From assembly GCA_900095165.1 (NCBI GenBank), contig LT606947.1, positions 62,001 to 126,000 of the forward strand: DNA of 64,000 nucleotides, written 5' to 3'. Origin of the DNA: Polynucleobacter necessarius (GTDB lineage Bacteria > Pseudomonadota > Gammaproteobacteria > Burkholderiales > Burkholderiaceae). Shown here piece after piece: positions 46,537 through 55,282 of the stretch. Under the pieces are notes generated by a model. It was not told where the DNA came from. It ran no database searches and worked only from the letters and a program-made list of their open reading frames with translations. Both the position numbers and the translations under genes were made by a program. Numbering within the stretch: position 1 is the stretch's first letter; every line of letters starts with the position of its first letter.

Positions 46537-47001
46537 ATGGCCCGTATTGATTTTCATAGCAACGTTAGTGATAAGCTGAAATATGCCTGTCGTTTAACTC
46601 GCAAGATCTGGAGTGCTACACCCGCTGGCGAGCCTGTGCGACATATCGTGATGGTGGGTGAAAAGGCTGATCTCAAAAAGTTGGATGAGCTTTTATGGAC
46701 ATTTAGTGCGGTGGATTTTTTGCCCCATTGTTTTATTGATGATGAGGCAGCAATGGATACACCTATTTTGCTGAGTGATGATTTCTTGTCACCGGCTTTG
46801 TCTCAACTCCCTCACGCAGATGTGCTCATTCATCTGGGAATGCGTATGCCTTCTGATGTTCCGGGATTGCTTGCGCGCTTTCCTCGTGTTGTTGAGGTTG
46901 TGACTATCAATGAAGCAGAGCGCCTTGCAGGTCGTGAGCGCTATAAAGCCTATCGCGACTTAGGGCATGAGTTGCATAACTTCGATCAATCTAAAGCGTG
47001 A
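46537..47001 (+). CDS. holC: DNA polymerase III chi subunit
   Basis: A 154-residue chi subunit, which links the clamp loader to SSB through psi. It starts RIDFHSNVSDKLKYACRLTRK, has LDELLWTFSAVDFLPHC, and ends EAERLAGRERYKAYRDLGHELHNFD, all typical of betaproteobacterial HolC. It follows pepA as usual. It is intact. Confidence 0.9.
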   Translation: MARIDFHSNVSDKLKYACRLTRKIWSATPAGEPVRHIVMVGEKADLKKLDELLWTFSAVDFLPHCFIDDEAAMDTPILLSDDFLSPALSQLPHADVLIHLGMRMPSDVPGLLARFPRVVEVVTINEAERLAGRERYKAYRDLGHELHNFDQSKA

Positions 47002-47020
47002 GTATTAGCCACCTCCAAGT

Positions 47021-47809
47021 ATGCTGATTCATCCAGAATTTGATCCTACCGTCATTCGTATTGGCTCGTTTGCTATTCATTGGTATGGCTTGATGTATCT
47101 CCTGGCTTTCGCTCAATTTTTGTTGCTAGGTCGTCTGCGCATACGTGCTGCCCGATATCAATCTTTAGGTTGGTCATATAAAGACCTTGAAGATCTTCTG
47201 TTCGCCGGTGTGTTGGGTGTCGTGCTGGGCGGTCGTTTGGGTTACACCTTGTTTTATATGCCCGGCTATTACCTTGCAAGCCCTCTCAGCATTTTCAAGA
47301 TATGGGAGGGTGGTATGTCCTTTCATGGTGGACTGCTCGGTGTTTTGCTGGCTTTGCTCTGGTTTGCTTATCGCCGCAAGGTTTCATTCTTTGTTGTGAG
47401 CGACTTAGTCGCACCACTGGTTCCATTTGGTTTGGCATTTGGCCGCCTAGGTAATTTCATTAATGGTGAGTTGTGGGGTAGGCCGACAGGCCTGCCTTGG
47501 GCCATGGTCTTTCCAATGGTCGACTCCATACCTCGCCATCCTTCTCAGATCTATCAGTTCTTTGGCGAAGGCATTTGTTTGGGCATCGTTCTGTGGATCT
47601 ATTCCAGCAAGTCACGACGGGTGGGGCAAGTTTCAGGATTGTTTTTGTTGGGTTATGGACTTTGCCGCTTTTTAGCAGAATTTGCCCGTGAGCCTGATGC
47701 TTTCTTGGGTCTTTTGGGGCTTGGTCTATCTATGGGTCAGTGGCTTTCCGTCCCCATGATAATTTTCGGAATTTATCTCTTCACTGTTTTTAAGTCTGAG
47801 TCCGCTTAA
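47021..47809 (+). CDS. lgt: Prolipoprotein diacylglyceryl transferase
   Basis: A 262-residue membrane enzyme that adds diacylglycerol to the lipobox cysteine of lipoproteins. It shows [20 protein letters not shown] (the essential His), the signature [16 protein letters not shown], and [13 protein letters not shown]. Seven membrane segments fit the family. It lies 20 bp after holC. It is intact. Confidence 0.96.
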   Translation: MLIHPEFDPTVIRIGSFAIHWYGLMYLLAFAQFLLLGRLRIRAARYQSLGWSYKDLEDLLFAGVLGVVLGGRLGYTLFYMPGYYLASPLSIFKIWEGGMSFHGGLLGVLLALLWFAYRRKVSFFVVSDLVAPLVPFGLAFGRLGNFINGELWGRPTGLPWAMVFPMVDSIPRHPSQIYQFFGEGICLGIVLWIYSSKSRRVGQVSGLFLLGYGLCRFLAEFAREPDAFLGLLGLGLSMGQWLSVPMIIFGIYLFTVFKSESA

Positions 47810-47832
47810 GCTGTGATTAAAAAGGTTGGCGC

Positions 47833-48750
47833 ATGCTAAATGCAGATGTTACGCTTCGCAAGTTGGAGATTCTCTGTTCATTTATTAGAACAGGAAGCCT
47901 CTCCAAAACTGGCGAGGAATTAAGTCTGAGTTCAGTGAGTGTTCATAAGGCGCTACACTCATTAGAGGGCGGTGTTGGCTGCCCATTATTCGTTAAGGAA
48001 GGGCGTCAATTAAAACCCCTACCAGCGGCAATTTATTTGGCGGAGATGAGCATCGAATTACTTGAGGATATGGAGCATATCCTTAAAAAAACAAGATCTA
48101 AGGCAGGGCTTGAGAGTGGGCAAATACGCTTGGGCTCAATGTATTCATTAACTGCAAACGTGATTCCTCGGATCATTATGGGTTTCAAAACCCGTAGACC
48201 GGATTTAGATATTGATTTACATCTCGGGTCTAACGAAGAACTAATAAAAAAATTGTCTAAAGGCGCTATTGATGCAGTTGTTATTGCAATGCCACCTGGA
48301 GAGTTACCCGATGGCCTGCAGGTCGTACCTTTATTTGATGATCAACTTTTCTTTGCCTCTTCTCAGAAAAGTAAGCCTAATGAAGCTAACATTGACTTAT
48401 CTCAATATCAGGTTGAAAGGTTTCTTACCCTTCAAGAGGGATTTGCTACTACCTCTGGTTTTTATGATGCTTTTAAGTTGGCTGGGGTTAAGCCAAATGT
48501 GATTATGAAAGTGGGCGATATTTTTTCACTCATGAACATGGTTTCTGACGATTTGGGCAAAACGCTCTTGCCAGGCAGGGTAAAAGCGCTGATGGGCGAT
48601 GCCATTGCACTAACTCCTTTGCTGCCCAAATATGCGGTTACTCAGCATATCGCCTTGATCTATCTTCGGGCTAATGAATTAAATGCAAGTATTTTGGCTT
48701 TAGCGGCTGAAGCCCGTATGTTGCATCGCAAAATGATAGAGGCAAATTAG
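47833..48750 (+). CDS. LysR family regulator of the malonate cluster
   Basis: A 305-residue LysR protein: N-terminal HTH (LRKLEILCSFIRTGSLSKTGEELSLSSVSVHKALHSLE) and an effector domain with IRLGSMYSLTANVIPRIIMGFKTRRPDLDI. It lies directly upstream of the malonyl-CoA decarboxylase gene on the same strand. Two inverted repeats in the 128-bp gap could be its sites. Its likely effector is malonate or malonyl-CoA, from the neighbours only. It is intact although the first target gene is dead. Confidence 0.85.
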   Translation: MLNADVTLRKLEILCSFIRTGSLSKTGEELSLSSVSVHKALHSLEGGVGCPLFVKEGRQLKPLPAAIYLAEMSIELLEDMEHILKKTRSKAGLESGQIRLGSMYSLTANVIPRIIMGFKTRRPDLDIDLHLGSNEELIKKLSKGAIDAVVIAMPPGELPDGLQVVPLFDDQLFFASSQKSKPNEANIDLSQYQVERFLTLQEGFATTSGFYDAFKLAGVKPNVIMKVGDIFSLMNMVSDDLGKTLLPGRVKALMGDAIALTPLLPKYAVTQHIALIYLRANELNASILALAAEARMLHRKMIEAN

Positions 48751-48765
48751 TATTTCTCAAAAATC

Positions 48766-48782
48766 ATTAACTTTAGGTTAAT
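48766..48782. promoter_or_regulatory. Inverted repeat, candidate LysR operator 1
   Basis: ATTAAC-TTTAG-GTTAAT, a perfect 6-bp inverted repeat downstream of the LysR gene and upstream of the decarboxylase gene. Confidence 0.35.
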
Positions 48783-48822
48783 GTTATTCTCTTTTGATTA
48801 ATTGATTGTGGAGGTTTCGGGG

Positions 48823-48839
48823 GTTAAATTGCATTTAAC
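48823..48839. promoter_or_regulatory. Inverted repeat, candidate LysR operator 2
   Basis: GTTAAAT-TGC-ATTTAAC, a perfect 7-bp inverted repeat about 40 bp upstream of the decarboxylase ATG, near its expected promoter. Confidence 0.4.
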
Positions 48840-48878
48840 GCAACACCCATAATACTTAGTCTTTTCCGAGAGAAGTCC

Positions 48879-50183
48879 ATGCTAGAGAAGTTAACTAAAG
48901 CTCGAAATTTGTCCAAGGCAAATAACGCCATAAGGCGCTTGATATCTGAGCGTGGCGAGTCTAATGCGCTGAGCATGGCTGATGATGTTGTTAATAACTA
49001 TCGCAAATTAGCAAAAGATCAACATGTCTCATTTTTTACTTTTCTATTTGAGAAGCTCAATCCCCAAGCGGATGCAGTTCTCAAGGCGGCGCAAAATTTT
49101 GTAGCAGACTCTAGTGCGCGCAATTACATTCAGTTGCAAAAAGTTTCTGAGTCTCCTCGCCAAGAATTTTTTCGTCGCCTCAATCGTGCGAGTCAAGGCA
49201 CTGCAGCAGTAGTGCAAATGCGTCGTGATTTGCTGCAGCTATTAGATAAAAAACCAGAATTAGCTGCGGTCGATTTCGATATGCGCCACTTGCTATCTTC
49301 TTGGTTTAATCCAGGTTTCCTCAAAATGCATCAGGTAGACTGGAAGTCCCCAGCAGAGGTGCTTGAGAAGTTAATTTAACATGAGGCGGTGCACGCCATT
49401 GATGGCTGGGATGACTTGCGTCGTCGCCTGCAGCCTGATCGCCGTTGCTTTGCTTTCTTTCATCCTCAACTACCAAGCGAGCCTCTAATCTTCGTGGAGG
49501 TTGCGCTCTTGCCTGAGATCCCAACAGTAATCACGCCTTTGGTCGATAAAAAGGCAGAGACAGTGGATCAGGCATCTCAATATAAGGTTGCTGTGTTTTA
49601 TTCGATTAGCAACTGCGAGCCTGGTCTTCGCGGCGTATCGATGGGCAACTTCTTAATTAAGCGGGTAGCTGAGAAATTACATGCAGAATTCCCTGGAATA
49701 AAAACCTTTGTCACTTTGTCGCCGATTCCAGGATTTATGGATTAGGTTGCTGCGGGCGCCAATTTAGGTGAAGGAGTGCCGGCTGAAAGATTGAAGCCAA
49801 ATCTCAAGTTGGCAAGAGATGCAGCCTTGGCAGTTCTGAAGCTTGAGGGTCAATCATGGAGCGAACGATTGGCGGGTGGCTGGCACCCTGATCTTGCTTC
49901 TGAAAAAGAAAAAGCAACTTTGCTGAGCTTGGCAAGTATGTATTTAGGGCTTGCCTCAACTGGGCGCGATGGCAATCCAGTGGCAAAGTTTCATTTGGGT
50001 AATGGCGCTAAGTTGCACTTGGTGAACTGGGCGGGGGATTTATCTCGCAAAGGATTGCGCCAATCCGCAGGCTTGATGGTGAATTACCTCTATGACTTGG
50101 GAGGCGTGGAAGAGAACCATGAACGCTTTGCCAATGGTGAAATTGTGTATTCCAGGGCAGTGGGTCGCTTGATGGCGCCTTAG
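48879..50183 (+). pseudogene. Malonyl-CoA decarboxylase, two nonsense codons
   Basis: The gene (435 codons in a single frame) encoded malonyl-CoA decarboxylase, which makes acetyl-CoA from malonyl-CoA. The N-terminal helical domain (1-165) is followed by TAA at 49377-49379, then HEAVHAIDGWDDLRRRL, RRCFAFFHPQLPSEPL and SISNCEPGLRGVSMGNFLIK (catalytic domain). TAG at 49743-49745 follows KTFVTLSPIPGFMD, and the frame goes on as VAAGANLGEG to its natural stop after SRAVGRLMAP. No frameshift is needed, only two point changes (CAA or AAA to TAA, TGG-like to TAG). Dead, but little decayed otherwise. Confidence 0.9.
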
Positions 50184-50219
50184 TATTAAAGCTGAGGCTA
50201 ACTTAGTCTGAAAAGTGGA

Positions 50220-50241
50220 AGCCCCCTTAGAATAAGGGGCT
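50220..50241 (+). terminator. Weak terminator-like hairpin
   Basis: AGCCCCCTTA and TAAGGGGCT pair with one bulged base and a 3-base loop just before the Bug pseudogene; no T run follows. It may be a processing or stability element. Confidence 0.35.
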
Positions 50242-50271
50242 AATAGTTGGTAGAAGATAAAAGAGACAAGC

Positions 50272-51271
50272 ATGTTTACTAAAACAAACAGCAATTCAGT
50301 ATTCTCATTGAGCGCTTTGAAAAAAGCGCTGTTTTTAATTTGCGCCGCTCCCCTCGCCGTGATGGCTCAAGAGTGGCCCAATAAACCGATAACTTTTGTT
50401 GTACCTTTTCCTGCTGGTGGCGGTACCGATGCTTTTGCTCGCCCTTTGGCTGCGCAACTAACAAAGCAGTTGGGTAAGCAAATCATCATTGATAACCGTG
50501 GCGGCGCCGGCGGTACCCTGGGTGCATCCTTGGCTGCTAAAGCGGCTCCAGATGGCTATAGCTTTTTTGTTGGCGCGGCTACCATGCAATCGCTCCTTCC
50601 ATGTATCCAAACTTGGATTACAACATTGAGAAGAGCTTTGTTCCGGTTGCAATGATCGCTAGCCCACCCCAAGTTATCGTGGTGAACCCAAAGAATGTAC
50701 AAGTTAAAAACTTAAAAGAATTTATTGAGCTCCTGAAAAAGAATCCAGGTAAGTTCAATTATGCTAGTGCTGGTAATAGTTCTTCGCATCACTTAGCTGG
50801 TGAGCAGTTCAAAATGTTGACCAAGACCTTTATTACGCATATTCCTTATCGCGGTGCGGGCCCAACTATGCAAGACCTTATTGCGGGCCAAGTGGATGTA
50901 GAGTTTGATGGTTTAGGTTCATCGGCAGCGCAAATCAAAAATGGATCGATCGTTGCTTTAGCAGTTGCATCACAGAAGCGTTCCGCCGCATTTCCAAATG
51001 TGCCTACGGCAGCTGAGGCTGGTTTAGTGGGCTACGAAGTGTCAACTTGGTATGGGGCCTGTTTGCTCCTAAGGGAACGCCTCAGCCTATCGTTGACAAG
51101 ATGATTACTGAGGTGCAAAAAGCGCTCAATACACCTGAGTTGAAAACCATTTGGACTAATAACGGTTCAGATACGCCAACTTTGACTGGTGATGCTTTTG
51201 GCAAGTTTGTATCTGCAGATATTAAGCGTTGGGCTTCGGTGGCTAAAGCCTCTGGCGCAAAGCTTGATTAA
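50272..51271 (+). pseudogene. Bug family TTT substrate-binding protein, two frameshifts
   Basis: A Bug/TctC receptor, presumably for malonate. The first frame has a signal peptide (ALFLICAAPLAVMAQEWP) and ITFVVPFPAGGGTDAFARPL and IIDNRGGAGGTLG, and shifts near 50600 into the frame of MYPNLDYNIEKSFVPVAMIA and ITHIPYRGAGPTMQDLIAGQ. A second shift in the GGGG run near 51055 leads to LFAPKGTPQPIVDKMI and ends at 51271. It is followed by matB over 39 bp. Two one-base lesions; not functional. Confidence 0.88.
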
Positions 51272-51310
51272 CATTTTGATTTAATTTACTGGTTTGGATT
51301 TGAGGTTCTC

Positions 51311-52834
51311 ATGAATTTATATTCCTTATTGGAAAAAGGTTTTCCAAAAGATAAGCAGGCATGTGCACTAGAAACGCATGATGGCTTGTATTACTCCTGG
51401 AGTGATCTAGAGTGTGCGACTGCCAAAATGGCTAACCTTCTCAAGAGTCTCAAACTCCCCGCAGGATCGCGTATTGCGGTGCAGGTTGAGAAGTCATCTG
51501 GGGCACTCTTTTTGTATCTAGCTACTATTAAGGCGGGCTACGTTTATCTGCCTCTGAATACCGCTTACCAAGCAGCAGAAATTCAATACTTTTTAGAGAA
51601 TGCTGAGCCTGCAGTGGTGGTTTGCAGTAGCAAGAATTTCTCCTGGGTATCTAGGGTTGCCTTTAAGGCAGGTACAAAGCATGTTTTGACCTTGGATGAA
51701 GACCGCAAAGGTACTTTGTTGGAGCGCGCTGCCGGTCAAAGCGATCAATTCAAAACAGTTGTTGTTAAGGACGATGACTTGGCGGCTATCTTGTATGCCT
51801 CCGGCACAACGGGTCGCAGCAAAGGTGCAATGTTGACCCATAAAAACTTGGGAAGCAATGCGCAAGTGCTGCAGAAGTTTTGGAGTTGGAAAAAAGGCGA
51901 TGTTTTATTGCATGCACTTCCGATATTCCACGTTCATGGATTGTTTGTGGCTGCTCATGGCGCATTAATTAACGGCAGCAAAATGATTTGGTTGCCACGC
52001 TTAGATACTGCGCAATTAATTCATCATATGCTGAACTCTACCGTGATGATGGGTGTGCCAACATTCTATGTGCGCCTACTTGCGGATAAAAACTTTAATA
52101 AGAATGTTACGCGCAATATGCGCTTATTTGTTTCTGGCTCCGCGCCTTTATTGACTGAAACATTTAATACTTTCAAGGAAGTGATTGGTCAACCGATTCT
52201 TGAGCGCTATGGCATGAGTGAGACCGTGATGTTGGTTTCTAATCCATACAAAGGGGATCGTGTTGGCGGGTCTGTTGGATTGCCTTTGCCGGGCGTCAAA
52301 GTGCGCGTGGTAAATGAAAGCAACAAGCCTTGTGGCGTTGATGAAATCGGCAGCATTCAGGTTAAAGGTCCAAATATATTCAAGGGCTACTGGCGCATGC
52401 CAGAAAAAACCGCCGAGGAGTTTACAAAAGACGGCTGGTTTAAAGCGGGTGACGTCGGTCGCTGGGGTGGCGATGCTAATGGCGATAAAGCGCCTAAGGA
52501 TTACCTCTGCATCGTTGGTCGAAGCAAGGATTTGATTATTTCTGGTGGCTATAACGTCTATCCAAAAGAAATCGAAAGCTTTATCGACGATATGGATGGC
52601 GTAGATGAAAGTGCCGTGATCGGTATTCCGCACCCAGACTTTGGTGAAGCGGTAATGGCGGTAGTGGTGCCAAAAGCGGGCGCTAAATTAGATGCGCAAG
52701 CAATGATCGCCACACTCAAAACCCAAATTGCGAATTTCAAGATTCCAAAGCGTTTGGAGATTGTTTCTGACTTGCCTCGCAATTCTATGGGTAAAGTGCA
52801 GAAGAATATTCTGCGTCAGCAATACACGAGCTAA
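51311..52834 (+). CDS. matB: Malonyl-CoA synthetase (MatB-like acyl-CoA ligase)
   Basis: A 507-residue acyl-adenylate ligase that makes malonyl-CoA from malonate, ATP and CoA. The P-loop motif AAILYASGTTGRSKGAMLTH, the VSGSAPLLTETF and GMSETVMLVSNPY segments and the C-terminal GWFKAGDVG, SGGYNVYPKEIE and PRNSMGKVQKN (catalytic Lys) are seen. The small Ser-rich acid pocket cannot be judged by eye; the specificity comes from the neighbouring decarboxylase and Bug genes. It is the only intact enzyme of the malonate cluster. It may now supply malonyl-CoA for fatty acid synthesis, or be decaying later than its partners. Confidence 0.85.
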   Translation: MNLYSLLEKGFPKDKQACALETHDGLYYSWSDLECATAKMANLLKSLKLPAGSRIAVQVEKSSGALFLYLATIKAGYVYLPLNTAYQAAEIQYFLENAEPAVVVCSSKNFSWVSRVAFKAGTKHVLTLDEDRKGTLLERAAGQSDQFKTVVVKDDDLAAILYASGTTGRSKGAMLTHKNLGSNAQVLQKFWSWKKGDVLLHALPIFHVHGLFVAAHGALINGSKMIWLPRLDTAQLIHHMLNSTVMMGVPTFYVRLLADKNFNKNVTRNMRLFVSGSAPLLTETFNTFKEVIGQPILERYGMSETVMLVSNPYKGDRVGGSVGLPLPGVKVRVVNESNKPCGVDEIGSIQVKGPNIFKGYWRMPEKTAEEFTKDGWFKAGDVGRWGGDANGDKAPKDYLCIVGRSKDLIISGGYNVYPKEIESFIDDMDGVDESAVIGIPHPDFGEAVMAVVVPKAGAKLDAQAMIATLKTQIANFKIPKRLEIVSDLPRNSMGKVQKNILRQQYTS

Positions 52835-52846
52835 TGGCGGCACTAC

Positions 52847-53644
52847 TTAGAAACCAAATGCCTTGCGGCTTTCATTAAACATGAAGGCCGCAAGCATAAA
52901 CAGCATCACACCAAAGATGCGTTTGAGTTGAGCCACATTAAGTTTTCTGGCCATTTTTGCGCCAAGCGGGGCGGTGAATATGCTGACTGCAACAATACAA
53001 AGCACTGCTGGAACATAGACAAAGCCCAGTGAGCCTGCGGGAAGATTGGGATTGCCCCAGCTTCCATACGTGTAGCCGATTGTCGCTGCAACTGCAATCG
53101 GAAATCCTAGACCTGAAGAGCTTGCCATTGCTGTATGTGGTTTTACATTGCACCAAAGCATAAATGGCACAGTAATAAATGCTCCGCCTGCATCAACCAG
53201 GCTAGCAATCACACCTGTCAATGTTCCGAATGAGAAAAGGCCAAGGGTGCCTGGCAACTCTCTTCCAGCCGCAGGTTTTTTATTGATGATCATTTGTATC
53301 GATGTATAGACGATAAAAATGGCAAAGAATAGAGAAAGCCAAGAGGTATTGATTGCTTCGAAAATTTCACTACCACCAACAAGGCTGCCAATCACTAGAC
53401 CCGGACTGAGTGGTGCCACCAATTTCCAGTCGATAGAGTTGTGTTTGTGATGCGCCCAAATCGCTGAGGTAGTTGTAAAGAGGATGGTTGCCATACCGGT
53501 TGCAATGGCCATATGTACGATGACATTTTGACCAAAGCCCAAATGGTTGAAGACCACAATCATGAATGGCACCAGAATCATTCCACCGCCAATACCTAGG
53601 AGTCCGGCTAGGAAGCCCGATATGCTTCCACACAGCATTAGCAT
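52847..53644 (-). CDS. TauE/SafE family sulfite/organosulfonate exporter-like membrane protein
   Basis: A 265-residue membrane protein of the TauE/SafE (DUF81) family, with about eight hydrophobic segments. It starts LCGSISGFLAGLLGIGGGMILVPFMIVVF, the first half of the repeat; the second half has FGTLTGVIASLVDAGGAFITVPFML. Members export sulfite, sulfoacetate or similar anions, or take them up. It is convergent with matB and lies just downstream of 6S RNA. It is intact; its substrate is unknown. Confidence 0.85.
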   Translation of the reverse strand: MLMLCGSISGFLAGLLGIGGGMILVPFMIVVFNHLGFGQNVIVHMAIATGMATILFTTTSAIWAHHKHNSIDWKLVAPLSPGLVIGSLVGGSEIFEAINTSWLSLFFAIFIVYTSIQMIINKKPAAGRELPGTLGLFSFGTLTGVIASLVDAGGAFITVPFMLWCNVKPHTAMASSSGLGFPIAVAATIGYTYGSWGNPNLPAGSLGFVYVPAVLCIVAVSIFTAPLGAKMARKLNVAQLKRIFGVMLFMLAAFMFNESRKAFGF

Positions 53645-53673
53645 GGCGCGATATCTGCTATTGACATGAATTC

Positions 53674-53850
53674 CCCGCCTTAGCCGCTAGGCCGTCATCC
53701 TGAACCCTAAGATTCAAGGTGGAACGGCTACTCTGTTTCGGGTGCATTAAGAATTTCATGGAGTGAACAGCGCGAAGCTGCCGCTGTGAATATTCAAAAC
53801 GCTCACGTCCACAGTGTAAAGATCGTTCTTGATGCTTGCGCATCGGTTCA
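53674..53850 (-). ncRNA. ssrS: 6S RNA
   Basis: On the minus strand, directly after zapA as in most proteobacteria, the sequence holds CACCTTGAATCTTAGGGTTC, close to the conserved 3' part of 6S RNA, and CCTTGAACCG at the 5' end, which can pair with CGG-TAAGG near 53678-53688 to close the long stem. 6S RNA binds sigma-70 RNA polymerase in stationary phase. The 5' end overlaps the zapA stop codon by a few bases or starts just after it; both ends are estimated. Confidence 0.75.
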
Positions 53851-54210
53851 AGGAACTATTGGCCTTGGCGAACCAGGCAGGGAAAGGCTTTGCATCAGAG
53901 CATCTACTTGATCTTCCAAAATATGAATTTCATTCTGGAGTCGATCAATCTCTTCAGGGTTGGATGAATGACTCTGAGTAGGAGTTTGCTCGGAGGCGGT
54001 TTGCAATTTAATAAGATCACCGGCAATCTTCAGCGCAGCCATCATGCTGGCACGCTCAATGCTGCGATTACCACCATTAATTGCTAATTGAATTTGTTCA
54101 TCGACTAATGTGCAGGCTGCACGAAGTAATGGCTCATGTTTAGCGCTAGTTGCTAGTGTGATCTTTTGACCGGCGAGGGTTACTTCAATGCGTTGTTGGC
54201 TCATTGTCAT
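53848..54210 (-). CDS. zapA: Cell division protein ZapA
   Basis: A 120-residue ZapA, which bundles FtsZ at midcell. The N-terminal part SQQRIEVTLAGQKITLATSAKHEPLLRAACTLVDEQI is the dimer domain; the second half is a coiled coil. Its start overlaps the end of the coiled-coil gene upstream by 26 bp. Its stop codon touches the 6S RNA 5' end. It is intact. Confidence 0.92.
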   Translation of the reverse strand: MTMSQQRIEVTLAGQKITLATSAKHEPLLRAACTLVDEQIQLAINGGNRSIERASMMAALKIAGDLIKLQTASEQTPTQSHSSNPEEIDRLQNEIHILEDQVDALMQSLSLPGSPRPIVP

Positions 54211-54469
54211 TCTCTGGGTTGGTTGGGGTCACGGATTCACCGAGCAAGTTCAATTGACGTCCGTCGCTTTGCTCTGGCAGACGACTCAAAATATGTTGAA
54301 TCCGTTTTTGTGCATCCTCAATTTTGATTTCAAGCTGACTGCGATCTTGATGCAACGCTTTAACGGCGTCGGAGATCAGCTGAATTTTCTTGGATAGTCT
54401 CTGCAGCGATGCAGTGATCGAATCAGATTCAGAAGAGTCGCTTGGGACATGAGGGGTGTACTTGGTCAT
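54185..54469 (-). CDS. Small coiled-coil protein upstream of zapA
   Basis: A 94-residue protein of unknown function with a central coiled coil (SLQRLSKKIQLISDAVKALHQDRSQLEIKIEDAQKRIQHIL). It lies upstream of zapA, overlapping it, a position held in Burkholderiales by similar small proteins that may be ZapB-like. A role in division is inferred from position and coiled coil only. Confidence 0.75.
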   Translation of the reverse strand: MTKYTPHVPSDSSESDSITASLQRLSKKIQLISDAVKALHQDRSQLEIKIEDAQKRIQHILSRLPEQSDGRQLNLLGESVTPTNPENDNEPTTH

Positions 54470-54520
54470 ATAGGCATTGTAGCCTTAGGGTAAAGCTTTG
54501 TGAAACCCCCGATTTTGGGC

Positions 54521-55282
54521 TTAATTGGGTAAAGCTACCCAATCACCACCAAGCTTTTCTAGATGAATACGGCCATCAAATAAGCTTATGAGGGCTTGAT
54601 GGGTTGCAGGATCTTGGCTTGACCCCTGAAAATGCAATTTGCCCTTATTGAGCATGATCACGTAGTCGGCTCTGAGCGCAAAATGAATTTCATGCAATAC
54701 GGTTACCAAGGTTTTGCCTTGTGCCAGCAGATTGCCTTGCCATTTTAAAAAATCGGCTTGATGAGGGGGGTCTAAATTGGCTAGCGGCTCATCCATGAGG
54801 AGTATGTCTGAGTCCACAGCAAGAAGACGGGCCAATAAGACTCGCTGACGTTCACCTCCTGATAGTGTCTGCAGTGGACGTTGGCGTAAGTGCCAGGCAT
54901 CCGTTTGTTGCAAAGCTTGCTCAACTACTGCGTGATCGCTCTGGGAAGGTATGTGTAGCCAACCTTGATGGGGTAGGCGGCCCAACATGACGGTGTCATA
55001 GACACTGAGAGACTCGCCAAATTCATCGGAAGTGTTTGAGGCTTGATCAAGCCAAGCAATTTTCTTTGCTAAATCTTTTTTAGCGATAGTGGAAATATTC
55101 TCTTCATCAATCATGATTGATCCATCACACTTGAGTAAGCCCATCATGGTTTGCAAGAGAGAAGATTTACCTGCGCCATTCGGCCCAATAATGCTGCTCC
55201 ACTTTCCCTGGGGAATATCTAAGCTCAAGTCAGAGAGAATGGTGCAGGGACCTCTGTATACATTGAGTTGGTAGATTTTCAT
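54521..55282 (-). CDS. btuD: Cobalamin ABC transporter ATP-binding protein
   Basis: A 253-residue FecE/BtuD-type ATPase with Walker A IIGPNGAGKSSLLQ, signature LSGGERQRVLLARLLA, Walker B DILLMDEPLANLDP and switch His in TVLHEIHFALRAD. It overlaps btuC by 4 bp (55279-55282). The cluster sits behind a cobalamin riboswitch and next to btuF and btuB, so B12 is the most likely substrate rather than iron siderophore. It is intact. Confidence 0.88.
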   Translation of the reverse strand: MKIYQLNVYRGPCTILSDLSLDIPQGKWSSIIGPNGAGKSSLLQTMMGLLKCDGSIMIDEENISTIAKKDLAKKIAWLDQASNTSDEFGESLSVYDTVMLGRLPHQGWLHIPSQSDHAVVEQALQQTDAWHLRQRPLQTLSGGERQRVLLARLLAVDSDILLMDEPLANLDPPHQADFLKWQGNLLAQGKTLVTVLHEIHFALRADYVIMLNKGKLHFQGSSQDPATHQALISLFDGRIHLEKLGGDWVALPN

